Source: Planctomycetota bacterium
Lineage (GTDB): Bacteria > Planctomycetota > B15-G4 > JADJEK01
Direction of reading: 5' to 3'
DNA length: 42,305 bases
NCBI GenBank assembly: GCA_016213895.1
Contig: JACQZJ010000170.1
Coordinates: 1 to 42,305, forward strand
Shown: positions 17,901 to 26,434 of the stretch, in pieces
How the letters are laid out: every line of letters starts with the position of its first letter
Position numbering within the stretch: the first letter of the stretch is position 1
The notes under the pieces: generated by a model
The model's input: only the letters and a program-made list of their open reading frames with translations
Database searches by the model: none
What the model was told of the DNA's origin: nothing
Program-made: the position numbers and the translations under genes

Positions 17901-18178
17901 ACCTTCCTGCGCGGCGCTCGCTCGCGACCTTGATCGGCCTGGACAGCGTGATCCCCACCTGCCTGAAGCCGAGCGAGGAGGGCGCGGGCGTCATCCTGCG
18001 CCTGTACGAGGCGGGCGGAACGCCGGCGCGCGGCCACGTGATCCTCGGCTTCCCGGCGGCAACCGTAGAGGCCGTGAACCTGATCGAGGACCCGCTCGGC
18101 GACAAGGAAGAGGTCGTGGGCGGCGAGGTTTCCGTCACGCTCCGGCCCTACGAGATCCTCACCCTGCGCTTCGACTGA
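14921..18178 (+). CDS. Secreted GH38 alpha-mannosidase
   Basis: I chose ATG 14921 because it starts a signal peptide (ITNPLLLLLSLGLAAPQ). The mature protein begins with a beta-sandwich-like region (to about residue 165) not present in the shortest GH38 enzymes. The catalytic (alpha/beta)7 barrel follows, with zinc ligands H287 and D289 in GHAHIDFQWLWEWPEG, nucleophile D399 in WEPDTFGHVWTLPQ, and the histidine cluster H595-H597 in NHHHDTLPGTS. The C-terminal half is the all-beta mannosidase region. At 1085 residues it is a full-length enzyme. It should hydrolyse alpha-mannosides outside the cytoplasm by a retaining mechanism. Neighbouring beta-helix proteins may work on the same glycans, although nothing in the sequence proves co-regulation. 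Confidence 0.93.
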   Translation: MITNPLLLLLSLGLAAPQEDTCLLFAANCLAKGEDNFFLYQVFSERPLQIKEGDRLAYEIFLPPSTFPPRGGVDITFDEGCLRDSGARDQMEIRAHGDALLPAAVGRWLERRIDLSHLAGRTVASFDLQAEGDECGAHAQFIDNVRILHGDGAETAIYRDGPPEANRVHFLTGYSERAVLQPIARARVTKEADFAALLDEAGQRQQIHWQYQRLEEDVRLAEAFLEADGRGDLVAQTREVLGLVPAPDAFSGSPAEYAALVHETLHRFDHAHAVMQAYTGHLVGHAHIDFQWLWEWPEGVEVTRQTFAQACRFMEEFAPFTFTQSSAALYAAIEEHFPDLFAEVRRRVAEGRFEIAGGRWCEGDTNMISGESHARHFLHAQRYFREKFGRTATVGWEPDTFGHVWTLPQMLRLAGIESYYFSRAGKGIPLFWWEGPDGSRVLAFDEPATGSWYNSGIGESQIEELLSFRRATGLRDLMWVYGVGNHGGGPTREQILTALGWQGERARPAVRFATAGAFFARLREQNLSAIPVVKDELNFVFSGCYTTHGDVKRLNRDAEAALVAAETAALLAADTGCPAPRADLARAWKDVLFNHHHDTLPGTSIHPSYEYTRLLLRGAIERARWIEAAALRHVALRVEDPGDGSGVLVFNPLGFARRGLVAVDLGEDETEAWPALAGPGGALAPAQLVSGADGGRKLLFLAEDVPAFGHDVWRAAAEAPAADLSVLENENEIVLRNSALEAHVDRGSGEVVRLVDRAREREVLAGGRRGNVLEAFMEKPHEMSAWVIGEIGEVLPVETEEGAIVIESGPVRAAVKVVRRFRGSRITQWIRLCAGARQLDFETLIDWREQGGAEQPAPMLRVGFPLAAGEFEARYSLPFGDKARPADGAEVPALTWAALVGPQGGAALLNDCKHGHGATTEGVLRLTLARSSYSPDPLPDQYAQRVIFSLFPLGPDTAAVEATRAGFELNAPLVAQRVSRSAINPFVGDEERADLPARRSLATLIGLDSVIPTCLKPSEEGAGVILRLYEAGGTPARGHVILGFPAATVEAVNLIEDPLGDKEEVVGGEVSVTLRPYEILTLRFD

Positions 18179-18225
18179 ACACGGCCGCGCCCTGCCCCCA
18201 GAGCCAAACCCGTAACACCTTGTTA

Positions 18226-18236
18226 ATCAACGCTTT
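18226..18236 (+). promoter_or_regulatory. AT-rich candidate regulatory site upstream of beta-helix 2
   Basis: The stretch GTTAATCAACGCTTT is unusually AT-rich for this region and lies about 145 bases before the beta-helix 2 start. A related ATCAACCGCCTTTTT occurs on the minus strand about 100 bases upstream of beta-helix 3. The match is short and may be chance. Confidence 0.25.
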
Positions 18237-18370
18237 GGCGCGACCACAAGGCGAAAGGTCCTCTTCCGCACCCAGTTCCTGAAGAAGATCGCGGATTCTC
18301 CGAGACGGCCGGGCCGCTTTCCGGATCAGGCGGACAGAACGCACAAGCACCTGACCCAGGGAGCACGACC

Positions 18371-19447
18371 ATGAACCGCTCGACCACCTTCTTCCTCTCC
18401 TGCTCGCTCGCCCTCTCCTTCGCCGGCGTGGCCGATGCCGCCAACATCCTCGTCCCCCAGCAGGCGCCGACCATCAATGCCGGTCTCGGCATGGCCGGCC
18501 CTGGCGGGACCGTGACCGTGGATGAGGGCACCTACCACGAGAACGTGGTCATGGCCTTCGACAACCAGACGCTCCGCGGCGACGGCAACGTCAAGGTCGA
18601 CGGCGGCGGCCTGACCGGCTTGGTCGTCCCCTTCGGCATCACCGGCTCGGTCATCGAGGACATCCAGTTCCGCGACTGCTCGATCGGCATGCTGATCGGC
18701 GGCTCGGACACCGAGGTCGACGACTGCAAGGTCAAGAACACCACCTCGCACGGCATCCTTGTCGTCGCCACGAGCGTCACCATCGAGGACACGAGCATCA
18801 AGGACGTCGCCCTGCACGGCGTCTACCTCGCCGTGAATGGCTGCGTGGTCTACGAATGCACGATCGCCCGCACCGGCGACGCCGGCGTGCTCGTGCTCGG
18901 CGACTTCAACTCCATCCTCGGCACCACCATCAGCCAGACGGCCACCCAGGGCATCCAGATCGGCGACGACGCCGATGACGCCGACGGCAACCTGGTCCAG
19001 CTCTGCGACATCAGCCTGACCGGCTGGGATGGCATCGAGCTGCGCAGGATGGCGTCCGGGTGCACGATCAACGAGAACGAGATCTACGACACCACGTATG
19101 ACGCCATCGACGTGAACTGGCTGAGCGACGGCCACTCCATCACCAGGAACGTCATCCACAACGCCGACGACCACGGCATCGAGGTGGACGGCCCGAACGC
19201 CTCCATCAGCCGCAACAAGGTCTACGGCTCCGGGGACGACGGCATCTACCTCGACAGCGACGCGGACAACGGCATGTACTTCAAGAACAAGGTCATGTTC
19301 TCCTGGGACGACGGCTTCTACGTCGCGGGCACGGGCAACACCTTCACCAAGAACAAGGGCAAGTTCAGCTTCGGGCTCGACCGCAACTCCTTCGTCCCCA
19401 TGGCCGCGAACATCTACGTCGACAACGTCTTCCTCACCTCGAACTAG
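18371..19447 (+). CDS. Secreted right-handed parallel beta-helix protein 2
   Basis: ATG 18371 has GGGAG 8 bases upstream. The signal peptide spans residues 1-23 (FAGVADA). The N-cap NILVPQQAPTINAGLGM, then GPGGTVTVDEGTYHENVV, is followed by PbH1 turns such as DNQTLRGDGNVKVDGGGLTG and DTTYDAIDVNWLSDGHSITR. The turns alternate 'G..i...v' and short N or D loops. At 358 residues it is a compact helix with no extra domain. The many aspartates at turns (GDDADDADGN, DSDADN) could bind calcium. No catalytic residues of pectate lyases are recognisable. It is a paralogue in fold of the products at 13374-14603 and 26890-28515. A strong hairpin ends the transcript. Confidence 0.87.
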   Translation: MNRSTTFFLSCSLALSFAGVADAANILVPQQAPTINAGLGMAGPGGTVTVDEGTYHENVVMAFDNQTLRGDGNVKVDGGGLTGLVVPFGITGSVIEDIQFRDCSIGMLIGGSDTEVDDCKVKNTTSHGILVVATSVTIEDTSIKDVALHGVYLAVNGCVVYECTIARTGDAGVLVLGDFNSILGTTISQTATQGIQIGDDADDADGNLVQLCDISLTGWDGIELRRMASGCTINENEIYDTTYDAIDVNWLSDGHSITRNVIHNADDHGIEVDGPNASISRNKVYGSGDDGIYLDSDADNGMYFKNKVMFSWDDGFYVAGTGNTFTKNKGKFSFGLDRNSFVPMAANIYVDNVFLTSN

Positions 19448-19473
19448 CCTCCCCTCCCTGCTTCCTGGCAGAA

Positions 19474-19524
19474 GAGCCGGGGTGCGCCGCCTGTGCCGAG
19501 AAGCACGACGGCGCGCCCCGGCTC
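19474..19524. terminator. Bidirectional terminator hairpin
   Basis: The arms 19474-19489 and 19509-19524 pair over 16 bases with a single G-T wobble (GAGCCGGGG against CCCCGGCTC at the base). The hairpin lies between the convergent beta-helix 2 and CarboxypepD_reg genes. No T-run follows on either strand, as is common in GC-rich genomes. Confidence 0.6.
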
Positions 19525-19593
19525 GCTTGCAGGGGCAGCCTTGGTCGTGCGGGCGGCGTGCGTGCGGGAGACGGTTCGCTGGAATCACCCAGC

Positions 19594-22500
19594 CTACGGC
19601 GCGGCAGCGAGCGTGACCTCCGCGGGCTCTTTGCCCGCGATCACCTCGACCGTGCGCGTGGCGCCGAGCGCCTGCACGGAGAAACGGCCGAGCGGCAGGC
19701 CGGCGAACCGGACCTCGCCGTCCTCGCCCGTGGCCGCCTGGCCGGTGCTCGTCGTGAGCGCACCGGCCGCGAGGTACTCCGCCGACGTACGGCCCGTCTC
19801 GAGATCAATGAGCGTGACCGGCGCTCCCGCGGCCTTCTCGCCCGAAGCGCCGCGCACCTCCACCACCAGGTCGCCGAGACGCCGCAGCCGGAGGTTCACG
19901 GATACGGTCTCTCCCGCTCTGCACGCCGCCTCAATCCAGTCTGGAAAGAGCCCAATCTGCGACGCGCGCGCACGGTAGCGGCCTTCCGCAAGACGCGCGA
20001 AACGCGCCGTGCCGCTTTCCGCCGTCTCCTGCGCCGGCCACGACAGCACCGGGCCCTCGGCCAGGTGCTCCACATCGACACGCGCGCCCGGAAGCGCCGC
20101 GCCCGCGCTGTCCACCACGCACACCGCGAGCACCGCCTCGGGCGCGAGATCGAGGTCGAGCGGCGTCGGCGCGCTCCCCTCGTCAACGCGCGCGCCTTCC
20201 CAGAAGCGCGTCGCATAGCCCTCGGCCTGGGCGAGCACCCGGTACTCCCCGGGCGAAAGCCCCAGCACCTCGTACTCTCCCTCCGCCCGCGACGCCCCGC
20301 GCGCGTACGGCGCCGCCGAATTGTCCGCCCCCTGCCGCCGCGTCTCGACGCTCCCGCCCGCGATCCCCTTCCCCTCGCGATCCGTCAAACGCCCGCGGAA
20401 GCCCGTTTCCGCCAGCAGGAAGTCCAACTCCAGCGCCTCGCCCGCCACCACGTCCGCCACCCGGGCGATCTGAACGTTGATCGATGGATCGAACTCGACG
20501 AGCTGGAACAGACGCCGGCCCGCCGGCAGGGAAGCGAATTCGTACTCGCCGTTCGGGGTCACGCCGGCCCTCACCAGGTCGCCGTCTCCCTCGAGCGGCC
20601 GCGAGTCGATCGTGTAGGTCTGATTCGGGTCCAGGGGACGGCTCGCCACCACCGTGCCGAACACGCGGCCGCCTGCCGGCAGGGAGAAGACCTCGGCCGG
20701 TCGAAAGGAAGACCGAGACCCACACCCTCTCGGGATAGAGCCCGTCGAACCTCACCGCATCGGCGCCCTGCGCGGCCGCGCTCGCTCGCGGCTGCGCGCG
20801 GCCGAGGACCTGCACCTCGAAGCGCAGAAGCGAGCCGCCCTGCTGATCGAGCACGCGAACCTCGAGCGACGCAGAGCGCATCAGCTCGATGCGGCGTAAG
20901 GCCTCGTCCCGCGCGCCGCCCTGCTCGACAGCAACAACCTGGCGCGCGTACCCGTCCGCCTCGACGAGCAGGGAGATGCGGTCCCTCTGCGAGATTGGAC
21001 CGAACAGAAACGACCCCAGGCCGTCGGTCTGCGCGCCGAGGGGAAGCGCACCGCAGACCTGGCCCTGGCCATCTACGTCCGCGAGGCGCACGGACGCGCC
21101 GGCGACCGGCGTTCCCGCCTGCGCATCAACCACGGCGCCGCGCAGCATGTCGCCGCGCTCCATGCGGATCTCGATCGGCTCGCCGCGCTGGCCCGGCGCC
21201 ACCGGCACGAAGTCCAGCCTGCCGGGCGCGAAGCCCTTCACCAAGGCGTCCAGGCGATACTGGCCCTGCGGCAATCCCGTGAACAGGAACTCCCCGCTCT
21301 CCGCATCGGCGTCGACCCACTCCACCGCCGCCCGCCAGCCCGAGTCGTCCTCGGTGAGCGCGCGCACGCGCGCTTCCTCGAACAACGCGCCGTCGCCGAC
21401 GACGCGGCCCGCCAGCTCGCCGAACGGCACAAGGGTCAGCTCCATCTCCTGCCCCGGCCGCACGCCGTGCGCGAAGGCGTCCTCGAAGCCGGACAGCCGG
21501 GCCATCACCATGTAGTCGCAGAGCGGATCGAGCAGCGGCAGGCGAAACGAGCCGTCCTCCTTGGATCGCGTCAGGCCGAACCAGTCCGTCGTGTCCGTTC
21601 GCCACGCCTGCAGCAGCACTCCGGCCAACGGGCCGCCGCCGGCCATTGCCGCGCGCCCGCGCAGCACGCCCTCCGGGGACAGCTCGATGGAGACGCTGCG
21701 CCTTTCGCCCCGCGCCAGGGCGTCGAACCTCCTGATCCACATGGCGAAGCCCGGCTGCACCACACGCAGCGAGAACGGGCCCGCCTCGGCCCGCATGCGC
21801 ACCGAAAAGCGGCCGAGCGCGTCCGTGCTGCCCCAGCCGCAGTCCTCCTCCACGTACGTGTCCTTCAGGAAGAACCCATTGATCAGCGCTCCGGCGGCCG
21901 GCCGTCCCGACGCACCTTCGACCACCACGCCCTCGACCTCGGCCGCGGGGTGAACGACGATCTCGACGTCTTCATCCTTCGGCGCCATCACGACCTTCAC
22001 CTCGGAGGAACAGCTCGGGTGGTCGACCTGGATGTGGATGTAGGTGTCCGGAAGCCCGTTCACCTCGAAGCGCCCCGCCCCGTCGGTCAATGCCTCGCTG
22101 CAATGCAGCATGCCGCACACGCGCTCCGGCTCGAGCTGCAGGCCGTTCTCGAGGTAATCGCCGTAGACCGAGCGCCGGGCGGTAATGCGCACTCCGGGGA
22201 GCGGCCCGAATCCCGCCAGGCGGATGATGCCGCGCAGCGAGCAGCCTCTGCGGCAGTCGAGCCGCACGGGCTCCAACGGCGGCCGTTCGACCAGCACGCC
22301 GGCGGGCTGGCCGCCTTCCGCGGCAGCCGAGAAGAAGGCCGGCAACAGGTCCGCGGCCACCTCCGCCAGGTTGTCCTCGCCGGTGGCGACGCACCGTCCC
22401 AGGGCAAGAGCGACGTCCGGCGGCAGCCCGAGGTGGGTTGCGGCGAAGCGGCGGACTTCCTCGGTCCAGGGAAGAACGAGCACGGTGGCGTTCGGCGCGG

Positions 22501-22756
22501 GCTTCCCTTCCAGAAAGACCGCGCACTCCACTGCCGGCGGAGGCGCGTCCGCGCGCGCGGGTTGTTGCGAATCCGCTTGCGCCAGCGGTTCGGGGTTCTC
22601 GGAGAGGCCCGCCGCGCCGGGCACGGCGCTCGCCGTCGCGCCTTCTACCAGCTCCGCGGCGCCCTGCTCCCCTCCTCCGCGCACGGCCCACCATGCGGCC
22701 ACGACGCTGGCTCCGATCACAAGCGCAACCGCTGCCCAGGAAACGAGGCGTCGCAT
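19594..22756 (-). pseudogene. CarboxypepD_reg repeat protein, membrane-anchored, with a frameshift
   Basis: The gene starts at the ATG at 22756 with a membrane anchor (WAAVALVIGASVVAAWWAV), followed by a linker rich in Ala and Pro. A long series of carboxypeptidase-regulatory-like beta-sandwiches of 70-90 residues follows, with repeated hallmarks 'GxV.da.g.pvagA.V...' and 'G.f.f..l..g.y.l.a...G'. The first frame makes sense down to LYPERVWVSVFLS at about 20705. The domain series then continues in another frame (RPAEVFSLPAGG, later DREGKGIAGGSVETRRQGAD) to the stop at 19594. Removing one T from the T3 run at 20704-20706 restores VFLRPAEVFSLPAGG, giving about 1053 residues. This is a true frameshift mutation, an assembly error, or less likely a programmed +1 shift at CTT-T. 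The gene lies 19 bases after the small exported gene in the sigma-factor operon. Confidence 0.8.
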
Positions 22757-22775
22757 GCCGTCCTCGCCCTTCGCT

Positions 22776-23006
22776 TCAGCGACGCGCTGCGGTCACCGCG
22801 ATACCTGCGCCTCCCGGCGGAACCACCGTAGCCTCCCAACGCTGCCCGGCGGGCTGCGTCTGTGCCACTGTCGAGCTGGCCCTGGTGCCGCCCTTCGGTT
22901 GATCGGCGGCGCCAGCGCCGCCGGCGGCGGCCTCGCCTTGCGCAAATCCCAACGCCACCAGGAACCACGCAGAAAGGGCCAGGATTCGTCTTCGCGGGTG
23001 CTTCAT
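22776..23006 (-). CDS. Small exported protein of the sigma-factor operon
   Basis: The start ATG at 23006 overlaps the TGA of the upstream gene (ATGA), with GAGGTGA just upstream, indicating translational coupling. The 76-residue product has a signal peptide (RRRILALSAWFLVALGFAQG) and a short mature part of about 50 residues, low in complexity and without cysteine, ending with QRWEATVVPPGGAGIAVTAA. I recognise no family. Its place between the TPR/HEAGH protein and the CarboxypepD_reg protein suggests an accessory part of that surface system. Confidence 0.6.
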   Translation of the reverse strand: MKHPRRRILALSAWFLVALGFAQGEAAAGGAGAADQPKGGTRASSTVAQTQPAGQRWEATVVPPGGAGIAVTAARR

Positions 23007-24022
23007 GAGCGAGTCACCTCTTCCAATGCGCCGGCCATGCTCGGCCCCAGGCACGAAACCACGTGGTCGTAGCTGTCCCTACTATCGGCTCTGATGCGGG
23101 TCCAGAAAAGCTTGTCCCGCAGCGCCTGAACGCGGAACCCTCGAAGCTCAGCACCACCACCCCGTCCGACAGCGTCGAGCGCGTCGACGTACTGCCTGGA
23201 CTCGCGCACCTCGCCAGCGAGCAGAGAATGGAGCAGCCCGTTGTAGGCGAGCCCGGGCAGTCCCGGGCAGAGTCGCTCGGCGGAGCGGTTCAGGACGACG
23301 GCCAGGTCAGGACGTCCGTGCGCCGCCCACAGGCGCGCGGCGCCCTCCCAGGCGAGGGCCTTGTTCTCGAGAGAGGCCGCGCCAGCGGCGTAGCGCTCCC
23401 ATTCGTCCGCGCGGAAACCCGGTTCGTCTTGCTCACGAATGAGAAGGAGATACCAGCGAGCCGTCTCCGCGGGGTCCACCAGTCTCGTGGTTTCCAGGAG
23501 GAGCTCCCGGGCGGCGCAGAGCAGAGCATCCCGATCGCCTGCGCCCGCAGGCGAGACGACTTCGTGGAGCCAGCGGCGGCGCAAGGCGTAGTGCCCAGCC
23601 TCGTGCAAGGCCGCGGCCACGTGCTCCATCGCCTCCATGCGCCGCGTGGCCTCGGCCTCGCGGGTGCGGTGCCGCTCCGCGTCCACCAGCCACATCTCGC
23701 CGCCGATGGCCCGGTTGACGTACGCCCGCCCCAGGTCGAACAAGACGCCCGCGAGGCCGCGCGCGAAGTGGCGCGCAGCCTGGGCGATGGGCCGCGCCGC
23801 CGTCGGCCGGCGGCCACGGCGCCCAGCACGCACCGCTACCGCCCCTGCCTCCATCGCGTTCACCGCCTCGGCCACCGCCAGGAGCGACGCTTCCGCCAGC
23901 GGATCGCCGCGCAGCACCTCGCGAGCGCGCGCGCTCTCCAAGATCGGCTCCGGTCCCGCGAGCAGCTCCGGAAGGTGCCGGATCAGGTCCCGGCTGTCGA
24001 AGGGAGGCCGATCGTCAGGCAT
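23003..24022 (-). CDS. Helical-repeat protein with an HEAGH motif, unknown function
   Basis: The 339-residue soluble protein starts inside the end of the sigma-like gene (8-base overlap), so the two are translationally coupled. It is almost wholly helical; the second half, with WYLLLIREQDEPGFRADEWE and AARLWAAHGRPDLAVVLNRS, resembles degenerate TPR hairpins. Residues 140-144 read HEAGH within AAALHEAGHYAL, matching the HExxH zinc signature of metallopeptidases, although no further ligand can be assigned. No signal peptide or membrane segment is present, so it is not a classic anti-sigma factor. It may bind the sigma-like protein or act as an adaptor. I cannot name a family. Confidence 0.65.
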   Translation of the reverse strand: MPDDRPPFDSRDLIRHLPELLAGPEPILESARAREVLRGDPLAEASLLAVAEAVNAMEAGAVAVRAGRRGRRPTAARPIAQAARHFARGLAGVLFDLGRAYVNRAIGGEMWLVDAERHRTREAEATRRMEAMEHVAAALHEAGHYALRRRWLHEVVSPAGAGDRDALLCAARELLLETTRLVDPAETARWYLLLIREQDEPGFRADEWERYAAGAASLENKALAWEGAARLWAAHGRPDLAVVLNRSAERLCPGLPGLAYNGLLHSLLAGEVRESRQYVDALDAVGRGGGAELRGFRVQALRDKLFWTRIRADSRDSYDHVVSCLGPSMAGALEEVTRS

Positions 24023-24722
24023 CCTCGGCCTCCTCTCCGTCCAGGCGCAATGGCCCTTCTTCCATCCCTTCTTCTTGCTTCGCGCCCTGCGCCGCCAGGC
24101 GCTCCATCTCCTCGCGCACGCGCTCGACGATCTGCTCCAGGATGAACTCGAGGCGCTCCTGGTGGATCCCGGTGATCCGCGCCACCTCGCCCACGGCGAG
24201 CCGCTCGTGCCACGCGAGCCACGCCACGCGCCGCGCCTCGTGCGGCAGCCGGTTCAACGTCCACGACATCGTGTGCTGCACGAACTCCTGGCGCGTCGCG
24301 TCCCGCGCCAGCGCCGGCACGACCAGGCCCCGATCGCTGCGCGCGCGCTCCGCCACGTAGCGAAGCACGCTCTCTGCCCAGGACGCGAGCGGCCGCTGGC
24401 GCGTTCCCTCCAGGCAGCCGACGAAGAGCGCCACGATCACCTCGTCCGCGATCCCGGCCGCATCGAGATGCAGGTGTTCGCGCAGGCACAGCTCGCGCGC
24501 CATCTCGTTCAGGCGCTCGCCGAGCAGCACGGCTAGGCCGTAGAGCACTTGGTTGCCCGGGATGCGCTCGACCTGGTCGAACAGGATGTCCGCCAGCTCC
24601 TCGGGGTCTGACGCCCGCGCGCCGTCGAGCGAGGGAACGCCGTCGAGACCGCGCAGGATGCCCTTGACCACCGCGATCCCGGGTGGGCCAGACGCCGCTC
24701 TCTCGACGCGTTCGGGCTGCAT
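24015..24722 (-). CDS. ECF sigma-70-like factor
   Basis: I chose the ATG at 24722 (GGAG 5 bases upstream); the frame runs on to 24836 without an SD. The 235-residue product has a diverged region 2, with LGERLNEMARELCLREHLHL and SWAESVLRYVAERARSDRG. A better-conserved region 4 follows: LNRLPHEARRVAWLAWHERL, then AVGEVARITGIHQERLEFIL, the helix-turn-helix for the -35 element. A charged tail ends EEGPLRLDGEEAEDA. The spacing of the two regions and total length suit ECF sigma factors. It heads a four-gene operon ending in a membrane-anchored repeat protein, an arrangement I expect in Planctomycetota. It probably controls that operon. A weak region 2 leaves some doubt. Confidence 0.7.
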   Translation of the reverse strand: MQPERVERAASGPPGIAVVKGILRGLDGVPSLDGARASDPEELADILFDQVERIPGNQVLYGLAVLLGERLNEMARELCLREHLHLDAAGIADEVIVALFVGCLEGTRQRPLASWAESVLRYVAERARSDRGLVVPALARDATRQEFVQHTMSWTLNRLPHEARRVAWLAWHERLAVGEVARITGIHQERLEFILEQIVERVREEMERLAAQGAKQEEGMEEGPLRLDGEEAEDA

Positions 24723-24884
24723 CCTCTCTCCGAACTCCCGCCGCGCCCCCAGCCCGGCGAAAGCGCGCCCCGGGTCCCGATGCTCCTGGTCCCCGAGCAC
24801 GCAGGAGATTCCAGCGCGCGGGCCGGGGGCTGTCAACGCCTGCGGCTATGATCCAGGGCTCCGGACCCGCCCGAAAGGCAGTGC

Positions 24885-26150
24885 ATGGCGAAGCCCCGGC
24901 GCAACCGTACCTCGAAGAACCGGCCGCATCCCGGACAGCGCTCCGCGCCCGGCGCCGGGCAGGCGCCGGTCGAGATGGCTCGGCCGGGCACGCGCGAGCC
25001 CGTGTTCTGCCCGCACTTCGGCCCGTGCGGCGGCTGCCAGCACCTCGACATGCACTACGACGCCGAGGTGGCGCGAAAGGCGCGCGCGCTCGAGGAGATG
25101 GTGCGCGCCGAGCCGGGCCTGAAGGACGCGCGCGTGCTCGAACCTCTTGCCGCGGCCGAGCCGCTCTTCTACCGCATTGCGCTCAAGGTCCCCTTCGGCA
25201 CCTCGCAGCTCGGCCCGACCTGCGGCTTCTTCCGCCCGGGAACGCACAGCATCGTCGACCTCAGGGCCTGCGCCATCCAGCACCCCCTGCTCACCGAGAT
25301 CCTGCTGCGCGCGCGCTCTCTCTCCGCGGAGCTGCGCGTGCCCATCTATCAGGAATACCGCCACTCCGGATTGCTGCGCCACCTGCTCGGCCGCGTCGCG
25401 CCCGGCACCGGCCAGGCGCTCGTCGGTCTCGTGGTCAGGAAGGGCGGCGCGCCGCCGATCCGCCGCCTGGCGCAGGCGCTCTTCGAGGAGTTCCGGCCGC
25501 GCGGGCTCATTGGCGTGGTCGAGAACGTCAACCCCGAGCGCACCAACCTGGTGGCGGGCGAGCGCAGCAAGCGCCTGTGCGGCACGCCCATCCTGGTGGA
25601 GGAGCAGGACGGACTGCGCTTTCGCTCCTCGATCACCTCGTTCGTGCAGGTGAACGCCGCGCAGGCCGCGGCGCTCTTCGCCGAGGTGCTGCGCCAGCTC
25701 GGCGACCTCGCCGGCCGGCACGTCTGCGACCTCTACTCGGGCTTCGGGCCGATCGCGCTGCGCCTCGCCCGCGCCGGCGCGCTGGTGAGCGCGATCGAGC
25801 GCAATCGCGAAGCGGTGCGGGACGGCGCGGCCGCGGCCGACGAAAACGGCCTGCGCGAGCGCATGCGCTTCCTCGCGGCCGACGCCCTCGCCGGCCTGCG
25901 CCGCGCCGCCTCGGGCGGCATCGACGCGCTGGTCGTCGATCCGCCGCGCCGCGGCCTGCAGGAGCCGCTCATCGACCTGATCTGCGACCTGCCGCTCCAC
26001 CGCATGGTCTACGTGTCGTGCAACCCGGAGACGCACCTGCGCGACCTGGCGCTCCTCGCGCGCGCCTTCGACGTGGTCGAGCTGCGGCCGGTCGATCTCT
26101 TCCCGCGCACCGCGCACCTCGAGGTCGTGACTCTCCTCGAACGCCGCTGA
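24885..26150 (+). CDS. RNA m5U methyltransferase, RlmC/RlmD (TrmA) family
   Basis: The 421-residue protein has all the hallmarks of SAM-dependent uracil-5 methyltransferases acting on 23S rRNA. The [4Fe-4S] cysteines are C42, C48 and C51 in CPHFGPCGGCQHLD, plus C129 in RACAIQ. The SAM loop is DLYSGFGPIALRLARAG. DALVVDPPRRGLQEP follows, then the catalytic cysteine C379 in VYVSCNPETHLRDLALL. The usual N-terminal TRAM domain of RlmD is missing; only a short basic leader precedes the cluster, as in RlmC. It is read divergently from the sigma-factor operon. Which uridine it modifies cannot be told from sequence. Confidence 0.92.
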   Translation: MAKPRRNRTSKNRPHPGQRSAPGAGQAPVEMARPGTREPVFCPHFGPCGGCQHLDMHYDAEVARKARALEEMVRAEPGLKDARVLEPLAAAEPLFYRIALKVPFGTSQLGPTCGFFRPGTHSIVDLRACAIQHPLLTEILLRARSLSAELRVPIYQEYRHSGLLRHLLGRVAPGTGQALVGLVVRKGGAPPIRRLAQALFEEFRPRGLIGVVENVNPERTNLVAGERSKRLCGTPILVEEQDGLRFRSSITSFVQVNAAQAAALFAEVLRQLGDLAGRHVCDLYSGFGPIALRLARAGALVSAIERNREAVRDGAAAADENGLRERMRFLAADALAGLRRAASGGIDALVVDPPRRGLQEPLIDLICDLPLHRMVYVSCNPETHLRDLALLARAFDVVELRPVDLFPRTAHLEVVTLLERR

Positions 26151-26171
26151 TCGGCGGAGCACAGCCGCGCC

Positions 26172-26356
26172 ATGAACATCGCGCTCATCACCGACGTCTT
26201 CCCGGGAGACGACGCCGAGGAGCGGCTCGTTGCTCGGCTCGAGGAGGCGCGCCGCAAGGGCGCGACGCTCGCCCTGCTGCCCGAGCTGCCGCTCCAGTGC
26301 GGAGCGGCCTCCACGCGCGCGCGTGGCGCGACATCGAGAACGAGAACCAGGCCTGA
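26172..26356 (+). pseudogene. Remnant of a carbon-nitrogen hydrolase (nitrilase family)
   Basis: The ATG at 26172 opens MNIALITDVFPGDDAEERLV and ATLALLPELPLQ, which is the N-terminal strand, helix and catalytic-Glu strand (LPELPL) of nitrilase-superfamily enzymes. After about 45 residues the homology continues only in another frame, as RAWRDIENENQA before a TGA at 26354-26356. A two-base change in the CGCGCGCG run near 26319 would account for the shift. The catalytic Lys and Cys parts are absent. It follows the methyltransferase gene by 21 bases and is probably a decayed gene end left after a deletion. Confidence 0.5.
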
Positions 26357-26434
26357 TCGCCCCGTTCTCGCCGCCGGCGCGGCAGGAAGGACCGCGGCGC
26401 GCTATCTCGTGCGCACCGAGCCAAGGAGGCAGCC

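Noticed and set aside
14807-18037. Two long minus-strand frames opposite the mannosidase
   Set aside because: No domain, no signal, and fully overlapped by the GH38 enzyme with all catalytic residues.
20183-20700. Continuation of the first CarboxypepD_reg frame past the frameshift
   Set aside because: The translation becomes Arg/Gly-rich and loses the repeat pattern, while the other frame keeps it.
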